A stretch of 64,000 bases of DNA, taken from positions 2,046,001 through 2,110,000 of the forward strand of contig NZ_CP095482.1 in the NCBI RefSeq assembly GCF_023028225.1, read 5' to 3'. The notes beneath the pieces were generated by a model. That model saw only the letters and a program-made list of their open reading frames with translations, did not search any database and was not told where the DNA came from. Below are positions 8,814-17,318 of the stretch, piece after piece; within the stretch, counting starts at the first letter, position 1; every line of letters begins with the position of its first letter. The DNA comes from Halorientalis litorea (lineage in GTDB: Archaea; Halobacteriota; Halobacteria; Halobacteriales; Haloarculaceae). The translations under genes and the position numbers were made by a program.

Positions 8814-9341
8814 TCACGCCCCGCCGACCGTCTCGACCACGAACGTCAACTCCGACCGCCCGCGTTCGGTCGTGACGGTCACGTCCAGCGCGACGGCGAG
8901 GGTGTGGGCGTTGCCCGCCCGCCGTTGGACGACGACGCCCCGGTCTGCCACACACCCACCGAACTGCCGGTTCGGGCCACTCGGGCAGTGTTCCCGCCGC
9001 CACGCCCGTGCGGCGGACCGGTTGTACGCCACGCTGTAGGCGACGCCGCTTTCGACGCGCGAGACGGCGAGTCTCTCTAGCCGGGGGTCGAGTTCGCCGT
9101 GGACTGCCGTGACCACCGCCCGCCGGTTGCCCCAGTCGTCCGTCCCGACAGTCGTCGCGGCGTCGTGGACGGTCCGGTCGAGGAACCGCGCGGCGTCCTC
9201 CCCGGGCGCGTCGTAGTCGCCGCTGGCGGCCACGTCTTCGTGATAGCCCAGTTGGAGGTAGGTGAGGACCACCGGCACGAGGGCTACCGCGAGAACTGCG
9301 GCGGCGAGTAACACGAGTTGGCCCCGCTCACGACGGGTCAC
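8814..9341 (-). CDS. Small pilin-like membrane protein, last gene of the pil-like operon
   Basis: This 175-residue protein has a short basic start and one hydrophobic helix (RRERGQLVLLAAAVLAVALV), then an outer domain of about 140 residues with two cysteines (EHCPSGPNRQFGGC). The charged start followed directly by the helix is like the N-terminus of archaeal type IV pilins, where the tail is cut by a prepilin peptidase. I chose GTG at 9341 because it overlaps the stop of the upstream gene (GTGA), matching the tight packing of the operon. I believe this belongs to a haloarchaeal family labelled DUF7261, but that label is from memory. It is probably a minor pilin or assembly partner. Confidence 0.7.
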   Translation of the reverse strand: MTRRERGQLVLLAAAVLAVALVPVVLTYLQLGYHEDVAASGDYDAPGEDAARFLDRTVHDAATTVGTDDWGNRRAVVTAVHGELDPRLERLAVSRVESGVAYSVAYNRSAARAWRREHCPSGPNRQFGGCVADRGVVVQRRAGNAHTLAVALDVTVTTERGRSELTFVVETVGGA

Positions 9342-9748
9342 GCGTACCACACCCACACCGTCACGTCGCCGTTGCTCGTCGTGACCGTCGCCCGTCCCGT
9401 GGGAACGCCACCCGGCTTTCGGAAGCCGACTGCCCCGTGTGTCGTCTCGACGCGGTAGGCGAGGTTGTCCGGGAGAATCCGGCCGACGCGCCGGTCGAGC
9501 GCGTCACGCTCGCGGGCGAACGCCGCCCGTGACTGGAGCACCTCGTCGAGCCGCGTGGCACCGCTGTGCCGCGGCGGTTCCCCTGCGAGTACCGTCGCGG
9601 CATCGTCGGCGTACAGGTCGAGTTGTGGCTCGCGCGTGTCCGGTTGCGGGACGCCGAGGGCGAACCCGGCGGCGACGGCGAGCAGGAACACGACGCCGAC
9701 GCCGGCCTCGACCAGCGACAGCGAGAGTTGGCCGCGGCGGTCAGTCAT
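9338..9748 (-). CDS. Small pilin-like membrane protein of the pil-like operon
   Basis: This 136-residue protein starts MTDRRGQLSLSLVEAGVG and continues into a single hydrophobic helix to about residue 30, followed by a small outer domain. The RRGQLSLSLVEAG segment resembles a class III (prepilin-type) signal with the invariant glutamate five or so residues into the helix. The gene overlaps its upstream neighbour by 8 bp and its downstream neighbour by 4 bp, so the products are probably made together. I recall the label DUF7262 for such proteins next to pil ATPases in haloarchaea, which I cannot verify here. No enzymatic motif is present. Confidence 0.7.
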   Translation of the reverse strand: MTDRRGQLSLSLVEAGVGVVFLLAVAAGFALGVPQPDTREPQLDLYADDAATVLAGEPPRHSGATRLDEVLQSRAAFARERDALDRRVGRILPDNLAYRVETTHGAVGFRKPGGVPTGRATVTTSNGDVTVWVWYA

Positions 9749-10412
9749 CGACCGTCACCACCAGCGTCGCCTTGGTCGTCCGCGCGGGCGTGTACGTCAC
9801 CTGCACGTCGCCCGTCGAGAGACTGCGGTTGGCCGTGAAGCGGAGCGTCGTAGTCTCGAACCGCGACACGTCGACCGTCGCTCGGCCGCGGATGCCCGAC
9901 ACGTTCCGGAGGACGACCCGCCCGTTCGCTCGCACCGTCCGGATGGCCGTCCGCCGCGGCGGGTCGAAATCGAGGGTGACCTCGTCCGTCCGCCGGGGGA
10001 GCGTCGTCTCGTCGCTCGCGTCGAACGTCGGGTCGTACGCTCGGGGCTGTGTCTCGCGGACGCCGACGATGCGGCGGACGGTGTGGCCGTCCGCCGCCGT
10101 CCCGGCGTCGACCACCGTCCGGTCGGCGAGCCGAATACGAACATCGCGGTCACCGACGACGGGGTACTGGGTCCGCAACCGACGCTCCGTGAGTGCCCCG
10201 ACGGCCGTGGCGTTCAGCGTGTTCGCCCGCGTGGTCAGCGACGACTCGGGACCCACGAGACGCTCAGAGAGTGCAACGGCGACGCGACGCTCGGCGGCGT
10301 CGCGCTCGGCACTCCCGAACGCCCCCTCTGCGAACGCGATACCGAGGCCGGCCGTCGTCGTCAGGAGGAGCAACGCCACACCGAGCGCGGGAAGGCTCGT
10401 CTGTGCCCGCAT
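9741..10412 (-). CDS. Pilin-like membrane protein of the pil-like operon
   Basis: This 223-residue protein starts MRAQTSLPALGVALLLL, with one N-terminal hydrophobic helix and an outer domain rich in beta strands and Asn-X-Ser/Thr sites (for example NATA and NVSG). The open frame runs 28 codons further upstream, but ATG at 10412 overlaps the stop of the preceding gene as TAATG and places the helix at the N-terminus. The layout matches a pseudopilin or adhesin-like minor subunit carried with a PilB-PilC motor. I believe the haloarchaeal label is DUF7263, from memory only. The helix has no pilin glutamate at the usual place, so processing is uncertain. Confidence 0.68.
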   Translation of the reverse strand: MRAQTSLPALGVALLLLTTTAGLGIAFAEGAFGSAERDAAERRVAVALSERLVGPESSLTTRANTLNATAVGALTERRLRTQYPVVGDRDVRIRLADRTVVDAGTAADGHTVRRIVGVRETQPRAYDPTFDASDETTLPRRTDEVTLDFDPPRRTAIRTVRANGRVVLRNVSGIRGRATVDVSRFETTTLRFTANRSLSTGDVQVTYTPARTTKATLVVTVDD

Positions 10413-10861
10413 TACCGACCCTCCGTTTCGAGTCGAACGGCCAGCCCGTCCTCGACTCGCTCGACGCGAACGTACGCGGGGCCGCCGCTCTGCCACTCGC
10501 CATCGACGGTGACGACGGACTGCGGGAGTGCCAGCGGCGTTCGAGCCGAGATACGGTCGCTCGGGTGGTCGAGGACCAACGCTCGCCCGTCGACCCGGAC
10601 TCTGTACCCGGCCCGCCGGATGGTGCCCGGGAGGGAGACGCGCATCCGCACGTCCGCCCGTGTCGCGTTCGGGGGGACGGCTTGCTGGACGCGCTCGGTA
10701 GCCTTCGCCAACGTTCGCTCGGCGAGTTCCTCGCCGCTCGCCGCACGGAAGTCCGGCACGACGCCGCCGAACATCGTCAGCGACACCAGCGAGACGAACA
10801 GCGTGACGAGGCCGATGGCGAGCGTCTTCTCGACGACGGTGCTGACGGCGCGGTTATTCAT
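10412..10861 (-). CDS. Pilin-like membrane protein of the pil-like operon
   Basis: This 149-residue protein starts MNNRAVSTVVEKTLAIGLV. RAVSTVVEKTLAIG closely resembles the cleaved start of archaeal type IV pilins, with a glutamate near position 5 of the mature helix. One membrane helix is followed by a small beta-rich domain. The ATG at 10861 lies inside the end of the upstream gene (8-bp overlap), and a long in-frame upstream extension was rejected because it is a shadow of that gene. It is the best candidate in the operon for a true pilin subunit, but it is smaller than typical major pilins. The haloarchaeal label DUF7266 is from memory. Confidence 0.7.
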   Translation of the reverse strand: MNNRAVSTVVEKTLAIGLVTLFVSLVSLTMFGGVVPDFRAASGEELAERTLAKATERVQQAVPPNATRADVRMRVSLPGTIRRAGYRVRVDGRALVLDHPSDRISARTPLALPQSVVTVDGEWQSGGPAYVRVERVEDGLAVRLETEGR

Positions 10862-11576
10862 GCCCCACCTCCAAGCGCACGTCGTGGACGACGAGATAGC
10901 CCGTCCGGTTCCCGGGGAACCGTGCGACGACGCTCTCGATACCGTCCCCGTCGAAGTCCCACCGCCCAGCCGTCGCGTTCCGGTCGCGGAACCAGCGGAG
11001 CAACGGCTCCGGTTTCGTCGTCTCGATGGCGATACCGTGGGTCCCGGCACCGAGTCGCGTCCGTTCGTGGCTGACGTTCGACCGAAGCGTGACGGCCGTC
11101 TCGCCGGCCCCACTGACGGCGACGCCGCTGACGTTCAATCGCGTGACGCTCAGGACCACGACGTCGCCGTCCTGTTCGGCAGTCACGGGTGGCGCGTCGT
11201 ACAGCCACGCGTTCTCACCCGCCCCGCGGAGAACAGCGTCGGTAACGTAGGTGACCTGCTGGTCTCCCGACTCGTAGACGAGGCCGCCGGCGTCTATCCG
11301 TATTCGAGTTGCACGTGCGTCCAGTACTCGCACCTCCCGCTCGACCGTTCGCAACCTCCCGGCGGTGAAGTGGACCCGGCCGCTGTTCCGCCCAGTCGTC
11401 TCCATCGGGTCGAGCGCGCCGTCGAGTTCGTCCGCGACCCGGGTCGCGTCGGCCGTCGCGGCGTTCGTCTCCACGAGCGCGCCGATACTCGCCGTCAGAC
11501 CGGCCAGTGCGAGGACAGTTACGCCCATGAGGAGCGCGACGCCGACGACGTGTGACTGTGCGCGCGTCGCCGTCAT
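10854..11576 (-). CDS. Archaeal pilin-like protein of the pil-like operon
   Basis: This 240-residue protein starts MTATRAQSHVVGVALLMGVT. RAQSHVVGVALL resembles the RAVSPVIGVILMVAI start of archaeal pilin-type proteins. A single helix is followed by a beta-rich outer domain of about 200 residues with several N-glycosylation sequons (NVSG, NVSH, NATA). The ATG at 11576 overlaps the pilC stop by 4 bp. The long upstream extension of the frame is a shadow of pilC. It probably sits in the membrane as a pilin-like subunit or assembly factor. I recall DUF7289 for such proteins, unverified. Confidence 0.7.
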   Translation of the reverse strand: MTATRAQSHVVGVALLMGVTVLALAGLTASIGALVETNAATADATRVADELDGALDPMETTGRNSGRVHFTAGRLRTVEREVRVLDARATRIRIDAGGLVYESGDQQVTYVTDAVLRGAGENAWLYDAPPVTAEQDGDVVVLSVTRLNVSGVAVSGAGETAVTLRSNVSHERTRLGAGTHGIAIETTKPEPLLRWFRDRNATAGRWDFDGDGIESVVARFPGNRTGYLVVHDVRLEVGHE

Positions 11577-13492
11577 ACCATCCCGACCCCCGCGAAGACG
11601 ACGTAGCCGACGGTGACGAGCAGGGCCGAGTGGAGGAGTGCCTCGTACCGGCCACGGCTCGCGGTACCCGCGAACCAGCCACAGGACAGCATCGTCGCCT
11701 GCGTGACGACGTAGAACCGCCAGCGGTCCGCCGCCGGTGTCACACCCTCCGGGTTGAGTGCGAGGCCGGAGCCCGACCCGGCGACCGCCGAGAGTTGCGT
11801 GAAGCCATCGAGGACGTAGCCACTCACCGTGACCATGATGCCGATGACCAGCAGTGCCGTCGTCCACCCGACGGCGACGTACACGAGCAGCGCGGAGCGG
11901 AGTTGCTTCCGGGCGTGGTAGAGCCGTCCAACTTCTGTCTGTAGCGTCTCGAAGACGGCCTCCGTGTCGCTTCCCGCGTCGAGCGCGCCGGTGACCAGCC
12001 CGATGGTCTGGGCCGCCATCGGCGTGCCGACTCGGTCGACGAACGACTCTAGAGCGGCGGCCTGTACGTCGTCGGTGTCGCCGTCGCCCGCGCCGCTGGT
12101 GGTCAGCCCGAGCGTGAACGCGAGGTCGTCCACGTCGGTCTGGAGCGGCCCGAGGTCCACGTCGCGGGCGACACGCTCGACCGCCTCGGGGAACGGCCGA
12201 CCGAGGCTGACGTGCCCGGACACCGCGTGAACGAAGTCTTTGATTTCCCGGTCTTTCGCGTCGTCCAACCGGGCGCGCCGGACGGCGACCGCACCGACGG
12301 GCAACCCGACGGTGACGTAGCCGAACAGCATCGCGTTCAGGAGCGCGTACTCCCACGCCCACAACACCGCGGCGACGACGCAGGCGAACGGCAGTGTGAC
12401 CACGGCCGCGCTCGTCGGATTGTGCGGCACCGACCGGAGCGTCGCGCGGACGCCGTCGGGCCGTTCGTACCGCTGGACCGAGTGGTCCGCGGGGCGGAGC
12501 GTCCCGACGATGAACGCGGCCCCCGCACCGACCGCCAGGACGAACCCCGCACTCCCGTACACGAGGAGACTCCGGAGCGGAACCGGGCCGACTGGCGTGG
12601 CGACGCTGCCGGACAGACCCGGTGTGAGGACACTCATGACGGTCAGGATGAGGACGAACAGCGCGGGCAGGACGAGGAGGACGACGAACAACTCCGAGAC
12701 GAGTTCGAGGAACCCGCTGGTCCGCTCGCGGGCGCGTGCCTGCCGGTTCGAGAGCATCCGCCCCTCCAACCGGAGGTAGTTCGCCAGCGCGTCTCCGCCT
12801 TGATTCGCGTGTTCGCGGAACTTCAGGAGGAAGGGCGCGAGCAGGTCACGCGACGGCGTGTCCCGAGCGACAGTCTCCAGTCCGCGTTCGAGACTCCCGG
12901 TGAGTTCGGCCTTGTTGAGCGCGGTCCGAAGTGAGGCGGCCGTCTCGCCGTAGGCATCTTGCTCCGCGACTGTCGCCAGTATCGCGCCCGCGTCGCCGCT
13001 GCCCGACGAGAGGACGCGGAGATACCGGACCGCACCGGGGAGCGTCCGCTCGATGTCCGAGCGGCGGGCACTCCCGACCCACCGGAGATAGACGCCACCG
13101 AACCGGACTGCCAACCGCTTGCCGAGCAGTCCCCCGACGGCTCCGAACCCGAGCGCGACGTACGCCCGCGGAACCGTCGGCAGGGAGAGACGGTTCAGCA
13201 CCGGCACCCCCGTCCCAAGAAACGACAGAACCGCATCGGCGACGGCCGTCGGCAGTGCCAACAGCGTCCCGGCACCCGCCACTGCGACGACGGCGAAGAC
13301 GAGCCACGAGACGCCGTACACCCGGGAGATGTAGAGGTCGAAGCCGGTTCGGAGGTCCGCGGCCCGGTAGCGTTGCCGGTCGCGTTCGTGCCGCGGCCGG
13401 TCGGCGTGGCGGGAGAACAGCGCGTACAACCCCCGGTCGAGTGCCGCGAACGACCGGCCGACCCGCTCGCCCGAGCGTTCAGTCGTCGCCAC
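11573..13492 (-). CDS. pilC: Type IV pilus assembly membrane protein PilC/TadC-like (T2SS F family)
   Basis: This 639-residue platform protein of the archaeal type IV pilus is bound by the PilB ATPase. Two F-family domains are visible. The first has LRVLSSGSGDAGAILATVAE and a helix pair, with membrane segments at about residues 70-130 and 290-345. The second has DFVHAVSGHVSLGRPFPEAV, with membrane segments at about 375-430 and 540-630. The start is GTG at 13492, 14 bp inside the end of the ATPase gene, giving VATTERSGERVGRSFAALDRG. The length is normal for haloarchaeal PilC. Which of the several PilC paralogues this is cannot be told from the window. Confidence 0.85.
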   Translation of the reverse strand: MATTERSGERVGRSFAALDRGLYALFSRHADRPRHERDRQRYRAADLRTGFDLYISRVYGVSWLVFAVVAVAGAGTLLALPTAVADAVLSFLGTGVPVLNRLSLPTVPRAYVALGFGAVGGLLGKRLAVRFGGVYLRWVGSARRSDIERTLPGAVRYLRVLSSGSGDAGAILATVAEQDAYGETAASLRTALNKAELTGSLERGLETVARDTPSRDLLAPFLLKFREHANQGGDALANYLRLEGRMLSNRQARARERTSGFLELVSELFVVLLVLPALFVLILTVMSVLTPGLSGSVATPVGPVPLRSLLVYGSAGFVLAVGAGAAFIVGTLRPADHSVQRYERPDGVRATLRSVPHNPTSAAVVTLPFACVVAAVLWAWEYALLNAMLFGYVTVGLPVGAVAVRRARLDDAKDREIKDFVHAVSGHVSLGRPFPEAVERVARDVDLGPLQTDVDDLAFTLGLTTSGAGDGDTDDVQAAALESFVDRVGTPMAAQTIGLVTGALDAGSDTEAVFETLQTEVGRLYHARKQLRSALLVYVAVGWTTALLVIGIMVTVSGYVLDGFTQLSAVAGSGSGLALNPEGVTPAADRWRFYVVTQATMLSCGWFAGTASRGRYEALLHSALLVTVGYVVFAGVGMV

Positions 13493-15731
13493 TGGTGGAC
13501 CCTCCGTCTGATTCGGGCGTCTGGTCGGGCCTAGCTTCGAGTCCCTCGTCGCCACCGGTCGTACCGACGGCCCGACTCGCGCGCTCGACTGTGGCGGCTT
13601 CGTCGGTCTGTAAGTCGGCGAGGAACCCGAACAGTTCCTCGAAGTCGTCCATGCCCTCCCGTTCGAGGTACTTGACGTACCGACGCTTCCGGTGGAACTC
13701 GGCTTCGACCGCCTCGACCGGTTTGTCGGCGCGCTCGGCGATGCGGTGGAACACGCGTGTTCGCAGGGACCGCTCGTCGTCGCCCATCTGTGGATGGTCG
13801 TAGGCGAAACGATAGGTGCCGTCGTGGTCACGCGCTGCCACCCGGTTCCAGTGGACCGTCGTCCCGTCCTTGCGGATGGACCCACAGCCCTCGTCCGAGC
13901 GGTCGAGGTCACGGAACGCGTGTTCGTCGAGCAGTTCGACCACCCGGCCGACGTAGCGGTCGCCGTCGACCTGTCGCGGGAACACGACGAGGTCTATCTC
14001 CTGCATCAGGTACGGTGGGAGTCCCTGCTCGACGACCCTGTTGACCAGCGTCTGTACGTCCTCGGCGTGCGTCGTCCCGATGATGCCGTGGCCGGTGTTC
14101 AGGCTCTCCGCGAACGTCTCGAAGGAGGCCGGTGTGTTGATCTCCGCGATGACCTCCACGTCCGGGTTGAGGTAGTTCGCTTCGGTCATCAGGTCCGACA
14201 TCGAGACGCGCTTGTACTCGTTCTCGTGGTCACGGGTGGTGAGCGAGACGCCCGTCTCGTGGGGAAGTTGCACCTCACGGGACCCCTCGTCGATGCTGAT
14301 GGGCCGGTCGTCGTACCGGACGAACGGCATGTGGGCGTTCATCAGCGTCGTCTTGCCGACGCCCGTCGGTCCCGAAAAGAGGACGACGCCGTGGTGTTCG
14401 TACAGGAGCCACAGCAACGCGACCAACTCCGTCGAGATGCTGTCGCTGTCGAGCAAGTCCACCGGCGTCAGCACGTCCGGTGCCTGTTTGCGGATGGAGA
14501 TGTGCGGGCCGTCCTCGCTGATGGTCGGCAGGGCGACGGCACACCGAATCGTCTCCGTGACGCCTTCCGGTCGGAGGTTCACCTTCGCGCTCGGCGTGCT
14601 GGCGTTCAACTCCGTGCCGTCCGCCGCCGCCAGTTGCGTGACGACGTTGACGAACGTCTCCTCGTCCTCGAAGGTGAGGTTGGTCGGAATCCGCTCGTTG
14701 TGGCCCACGTCGGCGCGGGGAACGACCTTCACGCGCTCGCCGACACGGTTGGCCTCCACGTCTTCGAGCGTCGGGTCCCGAATCGGCACCGTGAGTTTCC
14801 CGTGGCCCACGTAATCGCGGAGGACGTAGTACACCAAATCCGAGAGCCGGTCGTCGGTGAATCGCCGGTCCACCGGTGGGACGGCGAGGTCGTACGCCGC
14901 CAGCGCGGACCGCACCCGATAGGCGAGCGAGTCCAGCCACGCCCGCGTGTTGTGTGCGGTCAATTGCCGGGAGAGCAACTCACGGGCGCGTTCCTCGACG
15001 AAGGCCGCGGCGTCCTCGACGACGCCGTCGACGCTCGTCTCCCAGACACGCTCCTTGCAGTCCGCGATGAGTTCCTCGTCGCCGGGGAGCAGGTCCGGCT
15101 CTTGGACGGCGTACTTCGTCGTGAACGGGTCCGCCCCGAGGACGTTCTCTCGGTAGATGACCACGGGAATATCGAAGCCGTGGAACGGGACCGTGTGGCG
15201 TTCGATGCGTTCGCTAGCGAAGCGTTTCAGATGCTCGGGGTCCGAGGGCAGTGCCGTCACCGCCGGGGCGTAGTCCTCGGTGTGGACGACCAACCGGTCC
15301 CGCGCGGTGTCGGCCACGTCGATGCGCTCGTCGAGCGCGTACGGCGTCAACTCACCGAGACAGCGCAGGTCGGCGAGCGCGTGGTAGTCGACGCGTCGCC
15401 GCTGTGTGGGGGTACACTCGACCAACCGGTCCACGACGCGCCGTGCCTTCGGCGAGAACCCGTCGGTCATCCGCTCGACCGCCCCCTCCCGAGTCACTGG
15501 CCGGTCGGGGCCGGTGTCGGCGAAGTGTTCCTGGACCCGGTCGAGTGCCGTCGCACCCGCGACGGTGAGCGACGGCTCGCGAACCTCGTACGCGAACGCG
15601 TCGGGCGTCTCCCGGACCGTCGCGACGACGCCCGGGTGGAGTTCGTCCTGTGCGCACACGTCGGGGGCGTACCACGCATCGGCGTCGTCCGGTGGAACCG
15701 GGGCCGGAACGCTCGCCTGTTCGCTGAGCAT
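13479..15731 (-). CDS. pilB: Type IV pilus assembly ATPase PilB-like (T2SS E / VirB11 superfamily)
   Basis: This 750-residue secretion ATPase drives pilus assembly from the cytoplasmic side. It has an N-terminal domain of about 300 residues, a Walker A SGPTGVGKTTLMN at about residue 450, an Asp-box region ISIDEGSREVQLPHE, a Walker B-like VEVIAEINTPASFETFAE, and the His box GHGIIGTTHAED. The start is ATG at 15731, with TTTTAAAT 26-33 bp upstream as a TATA box. It leads a seven-gene leftward operon. A 99-bp segment covering this promoter and the first codons is repeated 1.3 kb upstream in front of an oxidoreductase gene. Confidence 0.88.
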   Translation of the reverse strand: MLSEQASVPAPVPPDDADAWYAPDVCAQDELHPGVVATVRETPDAFAYEVREPSLTVAGATALDRVQEHFADTGPDRPVTREGAVERMTDGFSPKARRVVDRLVECTPTQRRRVDYHALADLRCLGELTPYALDERIDVADTARDRLVVHTEDYAPAVTALPSDPEHLKRFASERIERHTVPFHGFDIPVVIYRENVLGADPFTTKYAVQEPDLLPGDEELIADCKERVWETSVDGVVEDAAAFVEERARELLSRQLTAHNTRAWLDSLAYRVRSALAAYDLAVPPVDRRFTDDRLSDLVYYVLRDYVGHGKLTVPIRDPTLEDVEANRVGERVKVVPRADVGHNERIPTNLTFEDEETFVNVVTQLAAADGTELNASTPSAKVNLRPEGVTETIRCAVALPTISEDGPHISIRKQAPDVLTPVDLLDSDSISTELVALLWLLYEHHGVVLFSGPTGVGKTTLMNAHMPFVRYDDRPISIDEGSREVQLPHETGVSLTTRDHENEYKRVSMSDLMTEANYLNPDVEVIAEINTPASFETFAESLNTGHGIIGTTHAEDVQTLVNRVVEQGLPPYLMQEIDLVVFPRQVDGDRYVGRVVELLDEHAFRDLDRSDEGCGSIRKDGTTVHWNRVAARDHDGTYRFAYDHPQMGDDERSLRTRVFHRIAERADKPVEAVEAEFHRKRRYVKYLEREGMDDFEELFGFLADLQTDEAATVERASRAVGTTGGDEGLEARPDQTPESDGGSTSGDD

Positions 15732-15798
15732 ACTCCTCGCTCGTCGTGTTATCTGATTTAAAATTATGGAACAGCGAACAGTGTGCTCGGAGTGGTCG
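15700..15798. repeat. Direct repeat copy 1: pilB promoter and first codons
   Basis: This segment covers about 10 codons of pilB, its leader, TATA box and about 35 bp upstream. It matches 16985-17083 in the same orientation. The part from 15754 to 15798 is identical to 17039-17083 over 45 bp. The coding part differs at scattered positions and carries small indels. See the matching entry for copy 2. Confidence 0.85.
15757..15764 (-). promoter_or_regulatory. TATA box of the pil-like operon
   Basis: TTTTAAAT on the minus strand lies 26-33 bp before the pilB ATG. It is inside the 99-bp segment (15700-15798) that recurs at 16985-17083, so the whole promoter, including the 45 bp of identical sequence upstream and around it, is present twice in the window. 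Confidence 0.65.
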
Positions 15799-15843
15799 TC
15801 GCAGTCGACGTGGTTGCGGTGGGATGCGAGCGGACGGCGACTC

Positions 15844-16872
15844 TTATTTGTCCTCGCTCCCGTTCGTGACGACGAGTTTCCCGACTGTCGTGCGGTTCTC
15901 CATCGCTTCGAAGGCAGCACCGGTTTCGGCGAGCGGATACGTGTCGGCGATTTCGGGGGTCAACTCGCCGTCGGCGACGAGTTCGACGAGGATTTCGAGG
16001 TCTCGCTGTGTGCCCATCGTGCTCCCGAGAATCTCTTTGTGCCCGAGGAACAGGTCCCCGACGTCGAACTCGGACCGCTTCCCGGCCGTCCGACCACAGA
16101 CGACCATCCGACCACCGCGACGGAGCACGTCCAACCCGAGTTCGGTGTAGTCGCCACCGAGGTGGTTCAGCACTGCGTCCGGCGTCCCGACAGCCTCGAC
16201 GTCGCCTCTGAGGGCGTCGGGGTCGGTCCCGCGGACGGCGTGGTCGAGGCCCAAATCCACCGTCCGGTCGAGTTTCGTCCGTGACGAGGAGGTCCCGACG
16301 GTGTCGGCACCGAACACGCGGGCGAGTTGGACGCTCGCGACACCGACGCCGCCGGTCACACCCGGCACGAAAACGAGGTCCGTCGGGCCGACGTTCGCTT
16401 TCTGTAGCATCCGATACGCGGTCAGGTAGGCGGTGGGGAGGGCGGCGGCAGTCGTCGTGTCGACCGAGTCGGGGAGAGCGACGAGACGGTCCGCATCGAC
16501 ACACGCCTGCTCCGCTAGGCCACCGTGGAAGAGGGAGAACGACTCACAGCGGTTCTCCGGTCCCTCGCGACAGAACCGACAGCGACCGCAGGTTTCGCCC
16601 GGAAAGAGGACGACCCTGTCACCCTCTTCGACGCTGGTCACGCCGTCACCGGCGGCACGGACGACCCCAGCCACGTCGAGTCCGCTCACGAACGGGAGGG
16701 CGTCGGTGTCGACGGACACCGAGTCACCCTGCAGAATCCAGAGGTCGTGTCGGTTGATGGAACACGCCTCGACGTCCACCACGGCCTCACCGGGACCGGG
16801 TTGGGGATTCTCTCGCTCGATAACCGTGACGCCGTCTGGGCCGGTCAGTTCGGTGAACGCAGCAACGCGCAT
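15844..16872 (-). CDS. Zinc-type alcohol dehydrogenase / quinone oxidoreductase (MDR family)
   Basis: This 342-residue NAD(P)-dependent medium-chain dehydrogenase/reductase has the N-terminal GroES-like domain, GLDVAGVV and GDRVVLFPG. The structural-zinc loop is intact with four cysteines (CGRCRFCREGPENRC, about residues 94-108). The Rossmann motif is GVTGGVGVASVQLAR. The usual catalytic-zinc cysteine region reads EACSINRHDLW, so catalytic zinc binding is plausible but not certain. The start is ATG at 16872. Its only visible promoter is the duplicated pilB promoter 170 bp upstream, with a 45-codon frame in between that ends 6 bp before this start. Substrate unknown. Confidence 0.88.
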   Translation of the reverse strand: MRVAAFTELTGPDGVTVIERENPQPGPGEAVVDVEACSINRHDLWILQGDSVSVDTDALPFVSGLDVAGVVRAAGDGVTSVEEGDRVVLFPGETCGRCRFCREGPENRCESFSLFHGGLAEQACVDADRLVALPDSVDTTTAAALPTAYLTAYRMLQKANVGPTDLVFVPGVTGGVGVASVQLARVFGADTVGTSSSRTKLDRTVDLGLDHAVRGTDPDALRGDVEAVGTPDAVLNHLGGDYTELGLDVLRRGGRMVVCGRTAGKRSEFDVGDLFLGHKEILGSTMGTQRDLEILVELVADGELTPEIADTYPLAETGAAFEAMENRTTVGKLVVTNGSEDK

Positions 16873-16878
16873 CGTCCA

Positions 16879-17016
16879 TCAATCGACCTGGTGGCGGATA
16901 TAACTTCGCTCGGGTCGTCTCCTGGGGCCTCTCTCGGTGTTGTGGAGCGGACTGGCTGCGTCACCGCGCTCGAAAGCGAAGGCTGGGGCCGGGACTGTCG
17001 CCTGTTCGCCGAGCAT
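16879..17016 (-). pseudogene. 45-codon frame begun by a copied pilB 5' end
   Basis: The frame begins MLGEQATVPAPAFA, against MLSEQASVPAPVPP for PilB. After about 12 codons the similarity stops and the rest is unrelated. It ends at 16879, six bases before the oxidoreductase ATG. It is most simply a truncated remnant left by a duplication of the pilB promoter region. Because it still has the complete TATA box at the right distance, it is probably transcribed and may be translated, and it could act as a leader peptide for the oxidoreductase gene. That regulatory role is speculation. Confidence 0.6.
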
Positions 17017-17083
17017 ACTCTCCGCTCGTCGTGTTATTTGATTTAAAATTATGGAACAGCGAACAGTGTGCTCGGAGTGGTCG
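16985..17083. repeat. Direct repeat copy 2: pilB promoter and first codons
   Basis: This is the second copy of the 15700-15798 segment. The TATA box (TTTTAAAT, 17041-17048, minus strand) and its 25-32 bp spacing to the ATG at 17016 are preserved. Conservation is highest in the promoter half and weaker in the codons, which suggests either selection on the promoter or later drift in the useless coding part. Confidence 0.85.
17041..17048 (-). promoter_or_regulatory. Copied pilB TATA box, probable promoter of the oxidoreductase
   Basis: TTTTAAAT is at the same spacing as in the pilB original. No other TATA-like box is visible between it and the oxidoreductase ATG at 16872, so the gene has probably been placed under a pil-type promoter. 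Confidence 0.55.
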
Positions 17084-17318
17084 CCGTCGACGACGGTGCG
17101 TGTGCGGTACGGCGGCGGCCATCCGTCGCGGCCGCCCCGTCGCGCGGAGTCCTGCGGGCGACGCCATCGATCGGTGGACTGGAAGTACCGGAGTGACCAC
17201 TCCGTCTTCCGACGCCGGCCGAACCGACGGCGATATTGGTGGTCAGTTCGGAGATACAACAACCGACGCCGGGGACCGACCTCGGTGCGACGGACTAGAA
17301 CGTGGACTCGGGACGACG

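Larger units (their letters stand above)
16873..17318. other. 446-bp gap holding the duplicated pilB promoter
   Basis: The left half carries copy 2 of the pilB promoter segment and the short fusion frame described separately. The right half, 17084 to 17318, shows no clear promoter or gene. Its last 21 bp hold the first copy of an 18-bp direct repeat (17298-17315 and 17330-17347) whose second copy lies inside the first codons of the PEBP gene. Confidence 0.5.

Noticed and set aside
9465..11555. Nearly 700-codon frame opposite the pilin-like genes
   Set aside because: Its product is Arg/Pro/Ser-rich, unlike acidic haloarchaeal proteins, while the opposite strand shows ordered helices, signal-like starts and overlapping stops and starts.
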